NCBI GenBank assembly: GCA_020053845.1
Contig: JAGVMI010000039.1
Span: 1-11,987 of the forward strand
DNA: 11,987 bases
DNA from: Candidatus Babeliales bacterium
GTDB lineage: Bacteria > Babelota > Babeliae > Babelales > Vermiphilaceae
Reading direction: 5' to 3'
Shown here: piece by piece, positions 1 through 6,808 of the stretch
Position numbering within the stretch: the first letter of the stretch is position 1
How the letters are laid out: each line of letters opens with the position of its first letter
Position numbers and translations under genes: made by a program
The notes under the pieces: generated by a model
Told to the model about the DNA's origin: nothing
The model's input: only the letters and a program-made list of their open reading frames with translations
Databases searched by the model: none

Positions 1-216
1 ACTTTTGGTTCGCGTGGTTCCAAAGCGCTTTCTTCTGGTATCAATATGTTCCGTAAAACGTTTGCTACACGTATGGGCGACGCTGCAGGCGCAGCAATGT
101 TTATGACGATGATAGCAGGGATTTCTTCTGCATTAATCGTACTATGGTTGTTTGCAGCAGTGTACACGGCAAAAGCGTACAACAAGGCCATTAAAGAAAA
201 CCGCGTGGTTTGTTAA
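1..216 (+). CDS. NTT/Tlc-family nucleotide (ADP/ATP) transporter, C-terminal fragment (5' end outside window)
   Basis: The reading frame is open from base 1 and ends with TAA at 214-216, giving the last 71 residues of a protein that begins outside the window. It opens with TFGSRGSKALSSG, which lines up with DAFGGKFAKSSGS in the complete transporter just downstream; this is the conserved region before the last membrane segment of NTT carriers. A hydrophobic segment follows (about residues 37-58 of the fragment), then a short basic tail ending ENRVVC. Members of this family sit in the inner membrane and exchange host ATP for ADP, or import other nucleotides. Substrate cannot be told from this fragment. 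A strong terminator follows at 257-296, so the two copies are probably separate transcription units. The family call is fairly safe because of the matching neighbour. Confidence 0.8.
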   Translation, partial: TFGSRGSKALSSGINMFRKTFATRMGDAAGAAMFMTMIAGISSALIVLWLFAAVYTAKAYNKAIKENRVVC

Positions 217-256
217 TGCTACGTTGTAATGCATTCTGCATGAAAAGCTATTAGTG

Positions 257-296
257 AAAAGCCTTCTGATGTCATTAAAATCAGAAGGCTTTTTTT
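257..296 (+). terminator. Rho-independent terminator after the first NTT gene
   Basis: A 13-base-pair perfect stem (257-269 with 281-293, core AGCCTTCTGA/TCAGAAGGCT) encloses an 11-base loop. T290-T296 forms the run of T, partly inside the stem. It lies 41 bases after the stop codon of the upstream transporter fragment. Confidence 0.93.
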
Positions 297-347
297 GAAT
301 CCAGGTGGTGGTTGAGGATTATTTTTGCCTAAAGCAAGAGGGGCTCG

Positions 348-1757
348 ATGCTATCCCAAGTGCGGAGTTGGCTGGGGAGTTTGTTTGAAGTAGATGAGCA
401 GGACAGGCTTAAAGTTATATTTTTAAGCGTGACCTATCTTTTAGTAATAGGTGCGTACACTGTTGCTAAAGAGTTAAAAGATTCGATTTTTATTAGTGCT
501 GTAGGAAAAGAGTATTTGCCCTGGGCAAAAATCTCTTCGATGATCGTGCTTGTTCCTGCAGTGCTCCTTTACTCAAAGCTTGTAGATGTTCTCAGGCGAT
601 ATCAGCTTCTATCGGTGTGTTGCACATTCTTTGGTTTGGTAAGTTTGATAATAGCTTACCAGCTTGGTGATCCACTGGTTGGTTTGTCTAATACGCACAC
701 GAGCCCCGATCGCATATACGGCTGGCTTGTTTACTACTTTGTAGAAGGCTATACGCCATTTGTAGTGAGTGTGGTATGGGCGTTTGCTAACTCCATCACA
801 AGTCCGGAAGGCGCAAAGAAAAATTACGCGCTTATGGTGGCAGGTTCAAAAATCGGTGGCATGCTTACTTCGGGTATAGCATGGGCTATCTTTAGCATGG
901 GAGCTACTTCGAGCTTTACTATGAGTGATGTAGCGCGCCATCAGTTGGTATTTGCGGGATCAGCGCTTATGCTTCTGTGCGTGCCGGGCGTTATTTGGCT
1001 TATGATGCGCATGGTGCCAGGCAGGTATATGCATGGCTATGAAGCTGCTTATCAAGTAGAGAAAAGCAAAGCCAAGACTAATGATGGGATCTTCTCTGGG
1101 CTCATACTGCTCTTCAAGTATCCGTACGTGCTTGGTATTTTCAGTATGATTTTCTTTTATGAAGTAGTAGCAACAGTGTTGAGCTACCTCAGGGTGGGTG
1201 TTGCTCAATCCACCGCGACGTCGATTTCAGATGTCAGTGGCTTTTTCTTTAAAATTATTTTTATGATGCATGCTGCAAGCTTTGTGATAGCATTCTTTGG
1301 TACAAGAACGCTTTTGAAAAAGCTGGGTGAGCGCATATGTCTTGTGCTTATCCCGCTACTTACAGGTGTGTTGCTCCTTTACCTTATGGTAGTGGCGACT
1401 CCTGGTGCGGTAGTAGTAGCATTTGTGGCTCTTAAATCGATCAACTTTGCGTTTAGTTGGCCGGTGAGAGAAAGTCTGTATATACCTACAGTGAAAGATA
1501 TCAAGTTTAAATCGCGCTCATGGATAGATGCATTTGGTGGCAAGTTTGCAAAGTCGAGCGGTTCGACCTTCAATATCATAGCTACCAAATTTGGTGAGTC
1601 AGCGATCCTTTCGCTTCATTCTGTATTCTTTGCTATCATTATAGGCTTTTGGTTCGTAGCGGCGCTGCTTTTGGGCAAGCGATTTGAGACCGCCGTAGCC
1701 AATAATGAGGTAATAGGATTTGATAAGGCGGAAGACGGTAAGCAACAGGCTGCGTAG
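348..1757 (+). CDS. NTT/Tlc-family nucleotide (ADP/ATP) transporter
   Basis: A 469-residue, very hydrophobic inner-membrane protein with about 11-12 likely membrane segments, near the usual size of about 500 for this family. NTT carriers let intracellular bacteria take ATP or other nucleotides from the host cytosol. Family marks are AKELKDSIFI (residues 40-49), with lysine and glutamate after the first membrane segment, and WPVRESLYIPTVKDIKFKSR followed by SWIDAFGGKFAKSSG (residues 371-405), the conserved block before the last segment. The start at 348 is supported by a purine-rich GAGGGG ribosome site at 338-343. It is the second of two tandem copies. Paralogues in such arrays often differ in substrate (ATP/ADP exchange versus proton-driven nucleotide import), so the exact substrate is undetermined. 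Confidence 0.93.
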   Translation: MLSQVRSWLGSLFEVDEQDRLKVIFLSVTYLLVIGAYTVAKELKDSIFISAVGKEYLPWAKISSMIVLVPAVLLYSKLVDVLRRYQLLSVCCTFFGLVSLIIAYQLGDPLVGLSNTHTSPDRIYGWLVYYFVEGYTPFVVSVVWAFANSITSPEGAKKNYALMVAGSKIGGMLTSGIAWAIFSMGATSSFTMSDVARHQLVFAGSALMLLCVPGVIWLMMRMVPGRYMHGYEAAYQVEKSKAKTNDGIFSGLILLFKYPYVLGIFSMIFFYEVVATVLSYLRVGVAQSTATSISDVSGFFFKIIFMMHAASFVIAFFGTRTLLKKLGERICLVLIPLLTGVLLLYLMVVATPGAVVVAFVALKSINFAFSWPVRESLYIPTVKDIKFKSRSWIDAFGGKFAKSSGSTFNIIATKFGESAILSLHSVFFAIIIGFWFVAALLLGKRFETAVANNEVIGFDKAEDGKQQAA

Positions 1758-1762
1758 TCTGT

Positions 1763-1791
1763 AGCTCTAAATTGCATTTTTTAGCTTTTTT
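1763..1791 (+). terminator. Possible weak terminator after the second NTT gene
   Basis: AGCT at 1763-1766 can pair with AGCT at 1783-1786, and AAA at 1769-1771 with TTT at 1778-1780, around the loop TTGCAT. T1786-T1791 follows. The stem is AT-rich with two internal mismatches, so it is weak. It overlaps the proposed rpsB promoter, so readthrough into rpsB is possible. Confidence 0.35.
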
Positions 1792-1799
1792 GTTACACT
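1772..1799 (+). promoter_or_regulatory. Putative sigma70-type promoter of rpsB
   Basis: TTGCAT (1772-1777) and TACACT (1794-1799) are separated by 16 bases. Transcription would start near 1806, giving a leader of about 30 bases before the rpsB start. The same -10 sequence is used by the proposed hpf promoter at 6373-6378. Confidence 0.5.
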
Positions 1800-1836
1800 T
1801 TGCTTGTGGTTAAGTAGACTACTAGAAAGGTTATGA

Positions 1837-2757
1837 ATGATAAGTCCGAGGGAATTAGTCAAGGCAGGTGTCCATTGGGGGCACATGAAGTCCCGTTGGT
1901 GTCCGCTTATGGAGCCATATATTTGGGGATTCAAGAACAAAGTTCATCTCATTGATGTTTCAAAGACTGCACAGCAGCTTGAAAAGGCGGCTCGTTTCCT
2001 CGAAGGCGTATGTGCTGAAGGTAAGACCGTTCTTTGGGTCGGAACTAAAAAGTCTGCTCAAGAAGTGGTTAAAGCAGTTGCCGACCAAGTTGGCATGCCT
2101 TATGTGAACCATCGTTGGGTTGGTGGCACGCTCAGCAATCACAGCCAAGTGAAGAAGTCTGTAACAAAGCTTCTTCATCATGAAGATATTATTGAGCGCG
2201 CAGATCAGTTTCCGCTGTACACCAAAAAAGATCTCAGCATTTTCCAGAAATGCGTCGATCGTTTGCTCAAGAGCATTGGTGGCATTCGCCATATGACTTG
2301 GCCGGTTGCAGCAGTCGTTTTGGTAGACGTAAGCAAAGAGCGTTCAGCGCTCAAAGAAGCTGCGGCAATGGGTATTCCAGTAATTGGTCTTGTTGATACC
2401 AACAGTGATCCATCATTGGTAGACTATGTGATTCCTGCAAATGATGATGCGGCAAGCTCAATCAAGATTATTCTTGATTATCTCGGCGCAGCAGCCAATG
2501 CGGGTAAAGCTAAAGCTGCACAAGAAATAAAAGATCAAAAAGCAGCTCAAGCTGCAACAGCGCAAGCACGTGTTGAAGAATTGCCAACAACTCCTCTTAA
2601 TCTTGAAGAAGATGAAGAAGAGAGTGCTTCAAGACGTAAGCGTAGTGCTGCAGGACGTGGTACACGTTCAGATGAAGCAGGAGATGCTGCAAAGCGCCCT
2701 GCTAAGCCTGCACCCCGTGCTCCAGTAAGACGTACGCCTAAGCCATCAGGCGAGTAA
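1837..2757 (+). CDS. rpsB: 30S ribosomal protein S2, with extended charged C-terminal tail
   Basis: S2 binds the 16S rRNA head/body junction together with S1 in the small subunit. The 306 residues match S2 from the N-terminus: LVKAGVHWGHMKSRWCPLMEPYIWG (residues 7-31) is the classic first block, followed by VLWVGTKKSAQ (about 65-75), the NHRWVGGTLSN block (about 91-101) and ALKEAAAMGIPVIGLVDTNSDP (about 168-189). The conserved fold ends near residue 225. About 80 further residues make a low-complexity tail: Ala/Lys/Gln-rich, then an acidic run EEDEEE, then an Arg/Pro/Lys-rich end. E. coli S2 has 241 residues. The start at 1837 fits the family N-terminus and has AGAAAGG six bases upstream; the ATG at 1833 is out of frame. 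In most bacteria tsf follows; here a tRNA gene does. Confidence 0.97.
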   Translation: MISPRELVKAGVHWGHMKSRWCPLMEPYIWGFKNKVHLIDVSKTAQQLEKAARFLEGVCAEGKTVLWVGTKKSAQEVVKAVADQVGMPYVNHRWVGGTLSNHSQVKKSVTKLLHHEDIIERADQFPLYTKKDLSIFQKCVDRLLKSIGGIRHMTWPVAAVVLVDVSKERSALKEAAAMGIPVIGLVDTNSDPSLVDYVIPANDDAASSIKIILDYLGAAANAGKAKAAQEIKDQKAAQAATAQARVEELPTTPLNLEEDEEESASRRKRSAAGRGTRSDEAGDAAKRPAKPAPRAPVRRTPKPSGE

Positions 2758-2815
2758 GGCGAATTAACTTACGCAGCTGATATCAGACTGATAGGGGGAT
2801 TAGGGCTTACCTGTC

Positions 2816-2907
2816 GGAGAGATGTCTGAGTGGTCGAAAGAGCACGATTGGAAATCGTGTATGTCCTGAAAGGGGCATCGAGGGTTCGAATCCCTCTCTC
2901 TCCGCCA
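2816..2907 (+). tRNA. tRNA-Ser (anticodon GGA)
   Basis: A full class II cloverleaf is visible. The acceptor GGAGAGA (2816-2822) pairs with TCTCTCC (2897-2903), followed by G and an encoded CCA (2905-2907). The anticodon stem CACGA/TCGTG (2843-2847, 2855-2859) holds the loop TTGGAAA with anticodon GGA at 2850-2852. A long variable arm, typical of serine tRNA, follows. The T stem is GAGGG/CCCTC around TTCGAAT. There is no terminator between rpsB and this gene, so it may be transcribed with rpsB and cut out. Confidence 0.97.
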
Positions 2908-3034
2908 TATAATTGGTCAAAAAGATTGGGAGAAAGAAGTAAGGGATACATGTTTAATCTGTCAGGTTCGAAAGAAAGCAGCAGGAGCATAAGTAAACTT
3001 GTATTTCTTTCTCCTTTTTAGATCGAATAAAGAC

Positions 3035-3073
3035 AGAGAGCCCGTCTTTTAAAGGACGGGCTCTCTCTTTTTT
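3035..3073 (+). terminator. Strong Rho-independent terminator after tRNA-Ser
   Basis: A 12-base-pair stem, AGAGAGCCCGTC (3035-3046) with GACGGGCTCTCT (3055-3066), closes an 8-base loop and is followed by CTTTTTT. It would end the rpsB-tRNA-Ser transcript. The 127 bases between the tRNA and this hairpin hold no supported gene. Confidence 0.93.
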
Positions 3074-3198
3074 AATACATTTTGGCAATGCATATGGTGC
3101 CTACAAATATTTGAAGAAAGACCCTAACAAAAGGGGTTAATCGTGGTAGAGTAGATAGGAAGCACGGTTCAGTTGATTATAAGACCAGAGAGATACGC
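3074..3198 (+). other. Leader region upstream of dnaX, no clear promoter
   Basis: After a strong terminator, a dnaX promoter should lie in these 125 bases. I see TTGGCA (3082-3087) with AAATAT (3105-3110) 17 bases on, which is a weak match, and no better pair. A purine-rich GAGAG near 3187-3191 can serve as ribosome site for dnaX. I see no other structure. Confidence 0.35.
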
Positions 3199-5013
3199 AT
3201 GGAAGAGCACAAACTCAATCTTGCGCGCAAGTGGCGGTCGAAAGACTTCGCCCATATTGTGGGCCAAGAGCTTCCTGTTCGCATGCTCAAGAATAGCCTT
3301 TATAAGGCCCATTATTTCCCTGTCTATCTTTTTGCAGGTCAGCGCGGCTGTGGCAAAACAAGCACTGCCAGAGTCTTTGCTGCCGCTATCAACTGTGCAC
3401 AACTTCCTCATTTTCGAACAAGTCCTCAAGAAGTCGAAATCCCCTGCGGTCTGTGTACCTCATGCGTAGCACTTTTTGAGGGGCGGCATCCCGATTTTAT
3501 TGAAATAGATGCTGCATCGCATACGGGTGTGGAAAACGTACGTGGCATTATAGACTCGTCCGGTTTTCTACCGGTAATGGGCAGCAAAAAAATATACCTT
3601 ATTGATGAAGCACATATGCTTAGTAAGGCGGCATTCAATGCGTTTCTTAAAATTATGGAAGAGCCGCCAGCAAATGTGCTTTTCATTCTTGCTACCACTG
3701 ATCCACACAAAATTATTGATACAGTCAAATCACGCTGCTTGCAGATTTTCTTCAAGCCTATTGATGGGCGAGCTCTTGAAAATCATCTTGGATTCATTTG
3801 CGATCGTGAATCGATTGTTTGGGATAAAAAGGGATTGGCGCTCATAGTGCAAGAAACAGAGGGCTCCGCGCGCGATGCAATCAATCTCCTTGAGCAAGTA
3901 CGATTTTCTCAGGGAAGCCTGACTGAGCAGCACGTGTTGCGTGTTTTGGGTAGGCTTAGTGATAAGGCAATTGTATCGCTTGTTGAGCATACTCTTATTA
4001 AAAAACCTCGAGAGCTTTTGCAGTGCATGCATAATCTTAATTTTGCCTCATTTTCTGTGGAACATACGCGAACGCGTATGATCGAGATCGTGAGATTGCT
4101 GCTTTGGATCAAGCATGGAGTCAAGCCTGCGGGCATCGATGCTGTACTTAATGCACTAGGCGTGATAGCAAAACAAAGTTCTTTAGAGTCAATATATGCG
4201 CTGTTGCAGGAGTTGTGTATTGCTAGCCAGCAGGCACATAAAAGCGCATCGCAGCAGGCACTTTTTGAAATAGCGCTTTTGCATGTATGCAAAATGAATA
4301 AAGATGATGACTCTGATGGAGGCGATTCCGGGCCATCTTCACAACCTGCCGCTCAGCTTACTGATGATGTATATGATGACACAGAAGAAGGTGAGGACGT
4401 TGATGAGCAAGATGAGCAAGAAGATGAAGATGATGAGCAGGAGGACGAAGAGGCTACTCAAAAGCTTGTTCTAGCAAGCAACTGGCAAATCTTTGTTGAT
4501 GCTATTGAAGCGCTTGATGATCCGCTTTTAAGCTCTATTTTCAAGCAAGGCGTTGCAGTAGCGCATACGCAAGCCAATATAATAACTGTTGAATTTGCAA
4601 AAGATTTCGCATTCTTTGCTGATGTAATAGAGAGCACAAAAAAAACATGGCAAGCCTTACTGGCCAAAGCATTTAAAGCATCGGTGACGCTTGATCCTCA
4701 GTTTATCAGACCTTCTGTACCAACCACTCAGCAAAACAGCTCTTATGTAGTGCGTCCAGCGCAGGAGCCACGAGCTCCAGAAGTGGTGCAAAAAATGGCA
4801 TCAAAGCCAACTGAGGCTGTCCGTAACAATACACATGCCACACATTCGTATGCCAAAGCCGCACACGCTAATCCGCCGTGGCGTAAGCGTACGCATCAAG
4901 CGCTTGCTGAACTACGCATAGATGTTTCAAACAAAGAACAATGGAAAAAAGTTAATCTTGTATTGCAGTATTTTCCAGGCACTGTAACCGAAGTACGTGA
5001 GCACACAGCATGA
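3199..5013 (+). CDS. dnaX: DNA polymerase III subunit gamma/tau (clamp loader ATPase)
   Basis: This is the clamp-loader ATPase, which loads the beta sliding clamp and, as tau, links the polymerase cores. The 604 residues show the AAA+ motifs in order: Walker A GQRGCGKTS (47-55, Lys53); a zinc module Cys66, Cys83, Cys86, Cys89; Walker B YLIDEAH (133-139); sensor 1 in LATTDP (164-169); the SRC arginine finger (Arg179); sensor 2 in GSARDAIN (222-229). Residues about 250-365 fit the collar domain. A strongly acidic linker (about 389-419) precedes a C-terminal tau-type domain (about 428-500) and a basic tail. The stop TGA overlaps the der start in ATGA, so the two are translationally coupled. A run of eight A (4638-4645) within Thr480-Lys481-Lys482-Thr483 is a possible slippage site. 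Confidence 0.95.
   Translation: MEEHKLNLARKWRSKDFAHIVGQELPVRMLKNSLYKAHYFPVYLFAGQRGCGKTSTARVFAAAINCAQLPHFRTSPQEVEIPCGLCTSCVALFEGRHPDFIEIDAASHTGVENVRGIIDSSGFLPVMGSKKIYLIDEAHMLSKAAFNAFLKIMEEPPANVLFILATTDPHKIIDTVKSRCLQIFFKPIDGRALENHLGFICDRESIVWDKKGLALIVQETEGSARDAINLLEQVRFSQGSLTEQHVLRVLGRLSDKAIVSLVEHTLIKKPRELLQCMHNLNFASFSVEHTRTRMIEIVRLLLWIKHGVKPAGIDAVLNALGVIAKQSSLESIYALLQELCIASQQAHKSASQQALFEIALLHVCKMNKDDDSDGGDSGPSSQPAAQLTDDVYDDTEEGEDVDEQDEQEDEDDEQEDEEATQKLVLASNWQIFVDAIEALDDPLLSSIFKQGVAVAHTQANIITVEFAKDFAFFADVIESTKKTWQALLAKAFKASVTLDPQFIRPSVPTTQQNSSYVVRPAQEPRAPEVVQKMASKPTEAVRNNTHATHSYAKAAHANPPWRKRTHQALAELRIDVSNKEQWKKVNLVLQYFPGTVTEVREHTA
4370..4452 (+). repeat. Low-complexity acidic-repeat DNA inside dnaX
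   Basis: Imperfect repeats of GATGAGCAA/GAAGATGAG-type units encode a run made almost only of Asp, Glu and Gln (about residues 391-418). It sits between the ATPase/collar part and the C-terminal domain, so it is probably a flexible linker. Such triplet-like DNA tends to expand and contract. Confidence 0.7.
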
Positions 5014-6341
5014 GCAAAGCAGCACTTCCTAAAGTAGCCGTTGTAGGCAGAACAAACGTTGGCAAATCAACTTTGTTTAACCGTCTTTCAACAGATGTAA
5101 AAAGCCTCGTATTTGATTATGAAGGCGTCACGCGTGATGTGATCAAAGATGTCATCACGTGGAAAGGCACATCATTTGAATTGATCGATACTGGTGGTCT
5201 CATATTTCACAGGGTGATTGATGACATTACCAAAGCTGCTCTTGAGCAGGCTATGGCGGTGTTGAAAGATGCAGACTTGATTCTTTTTGTAGTTGATGGA
5301 TCAATAGGAATCTTGCCTGAAGATCGTGAGATTGCAAAGCATATTCATAAACTAGGTACGCCAGTTATTCTTGCTGCTAATAAGACTGAAGGCAAAAAAG
5401 CGGCTGAACATGTTCATGAATTTGATCGTTTAGGATTTGGTGCAGCGCTGGAAATATCTGCACAGCATGGTAGCGGCATCTCCGATATGTTAGAACTTAT
5501 TCTCGAGCAATTACCTGCTACGGGTAAAGCACCCTCAAAAGATAAACATGGCTTACGCGTGGTATTGCTTGGCAAGCCAAACGTGGGTAAATCATCGCTC
5601 ATGAATGCTATTTTGCGAGAAGATAGAGCCATTGTTTCGCCTGTTCCTGGCACCACGCGTGAAGCGTTTAGCGAAACCGTGCGTTTTTACCAAGAAGATA
5701 TTGTTGTTACTGATACGCCTGGCATTAGGCGCAAACGTTCGGTAACAGAACCGCTTGAGCAGCTCATGGTTAAAAGTTCTATGCGCGCGCTTGATCAAGC
5801 AGACATTATCTTATTACTTGTTGATGCTTCGCAAGGAGAGCTTGTAGACCAAGAGCTTAAGCTGGCATTCTACGGTTTTCAAGAGCATCATAAAGCGCTC
5901 ATCATATTGTTCAATAAACAAGATCTTGTAGATGACCGTATGCGTGAAGATCTCAAGCGTAGCCTTGAAGAGTATGAGCATCTCATGAACAAAGTGGTTA
6001 CTCTTGATATTTCCTGCAAAACAGGAAAAAACATTGGCAGAATAGTACCTCTGATTGAAGAAGTGGCGCAGCGTTACCGTATGCAAGTGCGCGATGATGA
6101 GCTGACCATGTTGTTTAAAGAAGCGCTTGAAAAGCGTCCTTTGTTCAAAAGTGGACATCAGCTGTATCTCAAGAGTGCTCATCAGATGACATCGTGCCCC
6201 CCCACTATTGCACTGCGCGTTAATATTGCACAGCTTTTTGAGCAAAGTCACCTTACATTTTTTGAAGCTGCTATGCGCAAACATTACGATCTGCGCGGCG
6301 TCCCCGTTAAGCTAATAGTGCAAAGCCCTAAGAAATCCTAG
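5010..6341 (+). CDS. der: Ribosome biogenesis GTPase Der (EngA)
   Basis: Der is a tandem double GTPase needed for late 50S subunit assembly. The 443 residues are normal for the family. Domain 1 has G1 GRTNVGKS (13-20), G2 GVTRD (39-43), G3 DTGG (60-63) and a G4 that reads NKTE (124-127) in place of NKxD. Domain 2 has G1 GKPNVGKS (188-195), GTTRE (214-218), G3 DTPG (235-238), G4 NKQD (302-305) and G5 SCK (335-337). A KH-like C-terminal domain (about 355-438) ends DLRGVPVKLIVQ, the usual Der finish. The start overlaps the dnaX stop by four bases, so it is read in the same operon. The G4 change is noted as a finding; everything else looks fully functional. Confidence 0.97.
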   Translation: MSKAALPKVAVVGRTNVGKSTLFNRLSTDVKSLVFDYEGVTRDVIKDVITWKGTSFELIDTGGLIFHRVIDDITKAALEQAMAVLKDADLILFVVDGSIGILPEDREIAKHIHKLGTPVILAANKTEGKKAAEHVHEFDRLGFGAALEISAQHGSGISDMLELILEQLPATGKAPSKDKHGLRVVLLGKPNVGKSSLMNAILREDRAIVSPVPGTTREAFSETVRFYQEDIVVTDTPGIRRKRSVTEPLEQLMVKSSMRALDQADIILLLVDASQGELVDQELKLAFYGFQEHHKALIILFNKQDLVDDRMREDLKRSLEEYEHLMNKVVTLDISCKTGKNIGRIVPLIEEVAQRYRMQVRDDELTMLFKEALEKRPLFKSGHQLYLKSAHQMTSCPPTIALRVNIAQLFEQSHLTFFEAAMRKHYDLRGVPVKLIVQSPKKS

Positions 6342-6349
6342 AGAGACAA

Positions 6350-6378
6350 TTGCGATTCGGTGGGCCCTCAGCTACACT
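6350..6378 (+). promoter_or_regulatory. Putative sigma70-type promoter of hpf
   Basis: TTGCGA (6350-6355) and TACACT (6373-6378) are 17 bases apart. Transcription would start near 6385, giving a leader of about 38 bases ending in a strong ribosome site. TCAG/CTGA around CTACA (6368-6380) could also fold as a small hairpin over the -10 region. This would let hpf be expressed apart from dnaX-der. Confidence 0.5.
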
Positions 6379-6410
6379 GATCGGGTCATAGACTACTTTG
6401 GGTTGTCAAA

Positions 6411-6416
6411 AGGAGG
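6411..6416 (+). promoter_or_regulatory. Strong ribosome binding site of hpf
   Basis: AGGAGG lies six bases before the ATG at 6423. It is the best Shine-Dalgarno match in the window, consistent with high translation of a stoichiometric ribosome-binding protein. Confidence 0.85.
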
Positions 6417-6422
6417 ACATCA

Positions 6423-6767
6423 ATGCACAAGCGCATAGTGTTTCGTAACATGGATCATTCGGATGCATTGGAATTGCATGCTAATGAGCAGCTTGCCAAA
6501 GTGATTCACTTTCTTGAAAATGAACCCACGCCTATTTACATCGATCTTGTACTCGCTCCTTCAACAACGCGCGAGCATAATTTTGCAGAATTGCGTGTGA
6601 AGACACCTCACTACGACAAGATATCGTCGTATGAAGGTCCGCGTATGTATGAAGTACTTGATCATGTAATTGATGTGATGTATCGCGAATTGCATGAAGC
6701 AAAAAGAAAGCGTGAGGATCACATTAAGGATTTAGGCAGACACGACGAATTTAAGAAACAACGCTAA
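6423..6767 (+). CDS. hpf: Ribosome hibernation promoting factor, short HPF/YfiA type (sigma-54 modulation family)
   Basis: Proteins of this family bind the decoding site of idle 30S subunits and protect or inactivate ribosomes during starvation. The 114 residues match the single-domain short form (E. coli YfiA/RaiA 113, HPF 95): an N-terminal strand MHKRIVFRNMD, a helix rich in leucine and alanine (about 13-32), the strand FAELRVKTP (about 56-64), then the helix MYEVLDHVIDVMYRELHEAKRK (about 75-96), which corresponds to the conserved D..YaAID helix. The end is highly charged. The C-terminal dimerisation domain of long HPF is absent, so 100S formation, if any, would need another factor. The start is fixed by AGGAGG. 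The gene has its own promoter and a terminator right after the stop. Confidence 0.88.
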   Translation: MHKRIVFRNMDHSDALELHANEQLAKVIHFLENEPTPIYIDLVLAPSTTREHNFAELRVKTPHYDKISSYEGPRMYEVLDHVIDVMYRELHEAKRKREDHIKDLGRHDEFKKQR

Positions 6768-6770
6768 AAA

Positions 6771-6798
6771 AAGAGCCCCTGAAAATGGGGCCCTTTTT
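6771..6798. terminator. Bidirectional terminator between hpf and dsbD
   Basis: CCCC (6776-6779) pairs with GGGG (6787-6790) around the loop TGAAAAT. The stem extends by G-C, one A-C mismatch, G-C and A-T pairs. T6794-T6798 follows on the plus strand and A6766-A6772 gives a T run on the minus strand. It sits in the 41-base gap between the converging stop codons, so it can serve both genes. Confidence 0.85.
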
Positions 6799-6808
6799 AT
6801 GCCAATTT

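Noticed and set aside
2777..2786. Palindrome CTGATATCAG between rpsB and tRNA-Ser
   Set aside because: No T run follows and no second copy or known operator pattern is seen; a 10-base palindrome is common by chance.
2769..2990. Minus-strand frame of 73 residues containing ERGIRTLDAPFRTY
   Set aside because: It is the antisense translation of the tRNA-Ser gene. This sequence type is a well-known false protein found opposite serine tRNAs.
2830..3021. Plus-strand frame of 63 residues beginning MVERARLEIVYV
   Set aside because: It is the sense translation of tRNA-Ser running into the spacer; it has no ribosome site and overlaps an RNA gene.
3909..4292. 127-residue minus-strand frame opposite dnaX
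   Set aside because: Ser/Cys-rich antisense of a conserved gene with no start signal.
5814..6284. 156-residue minus-strand frame opposite der
   Set aside because: It is a mirror of a conserved Der coding region; Cys/His/Phe-rich composition is typical of antisense translation.
6385..6422. Riboswitch or leader peptide in the hpf leader
   Set aside because: The leader is only about 38 bases and shows no conserved riboswitch fold or short coding frame.
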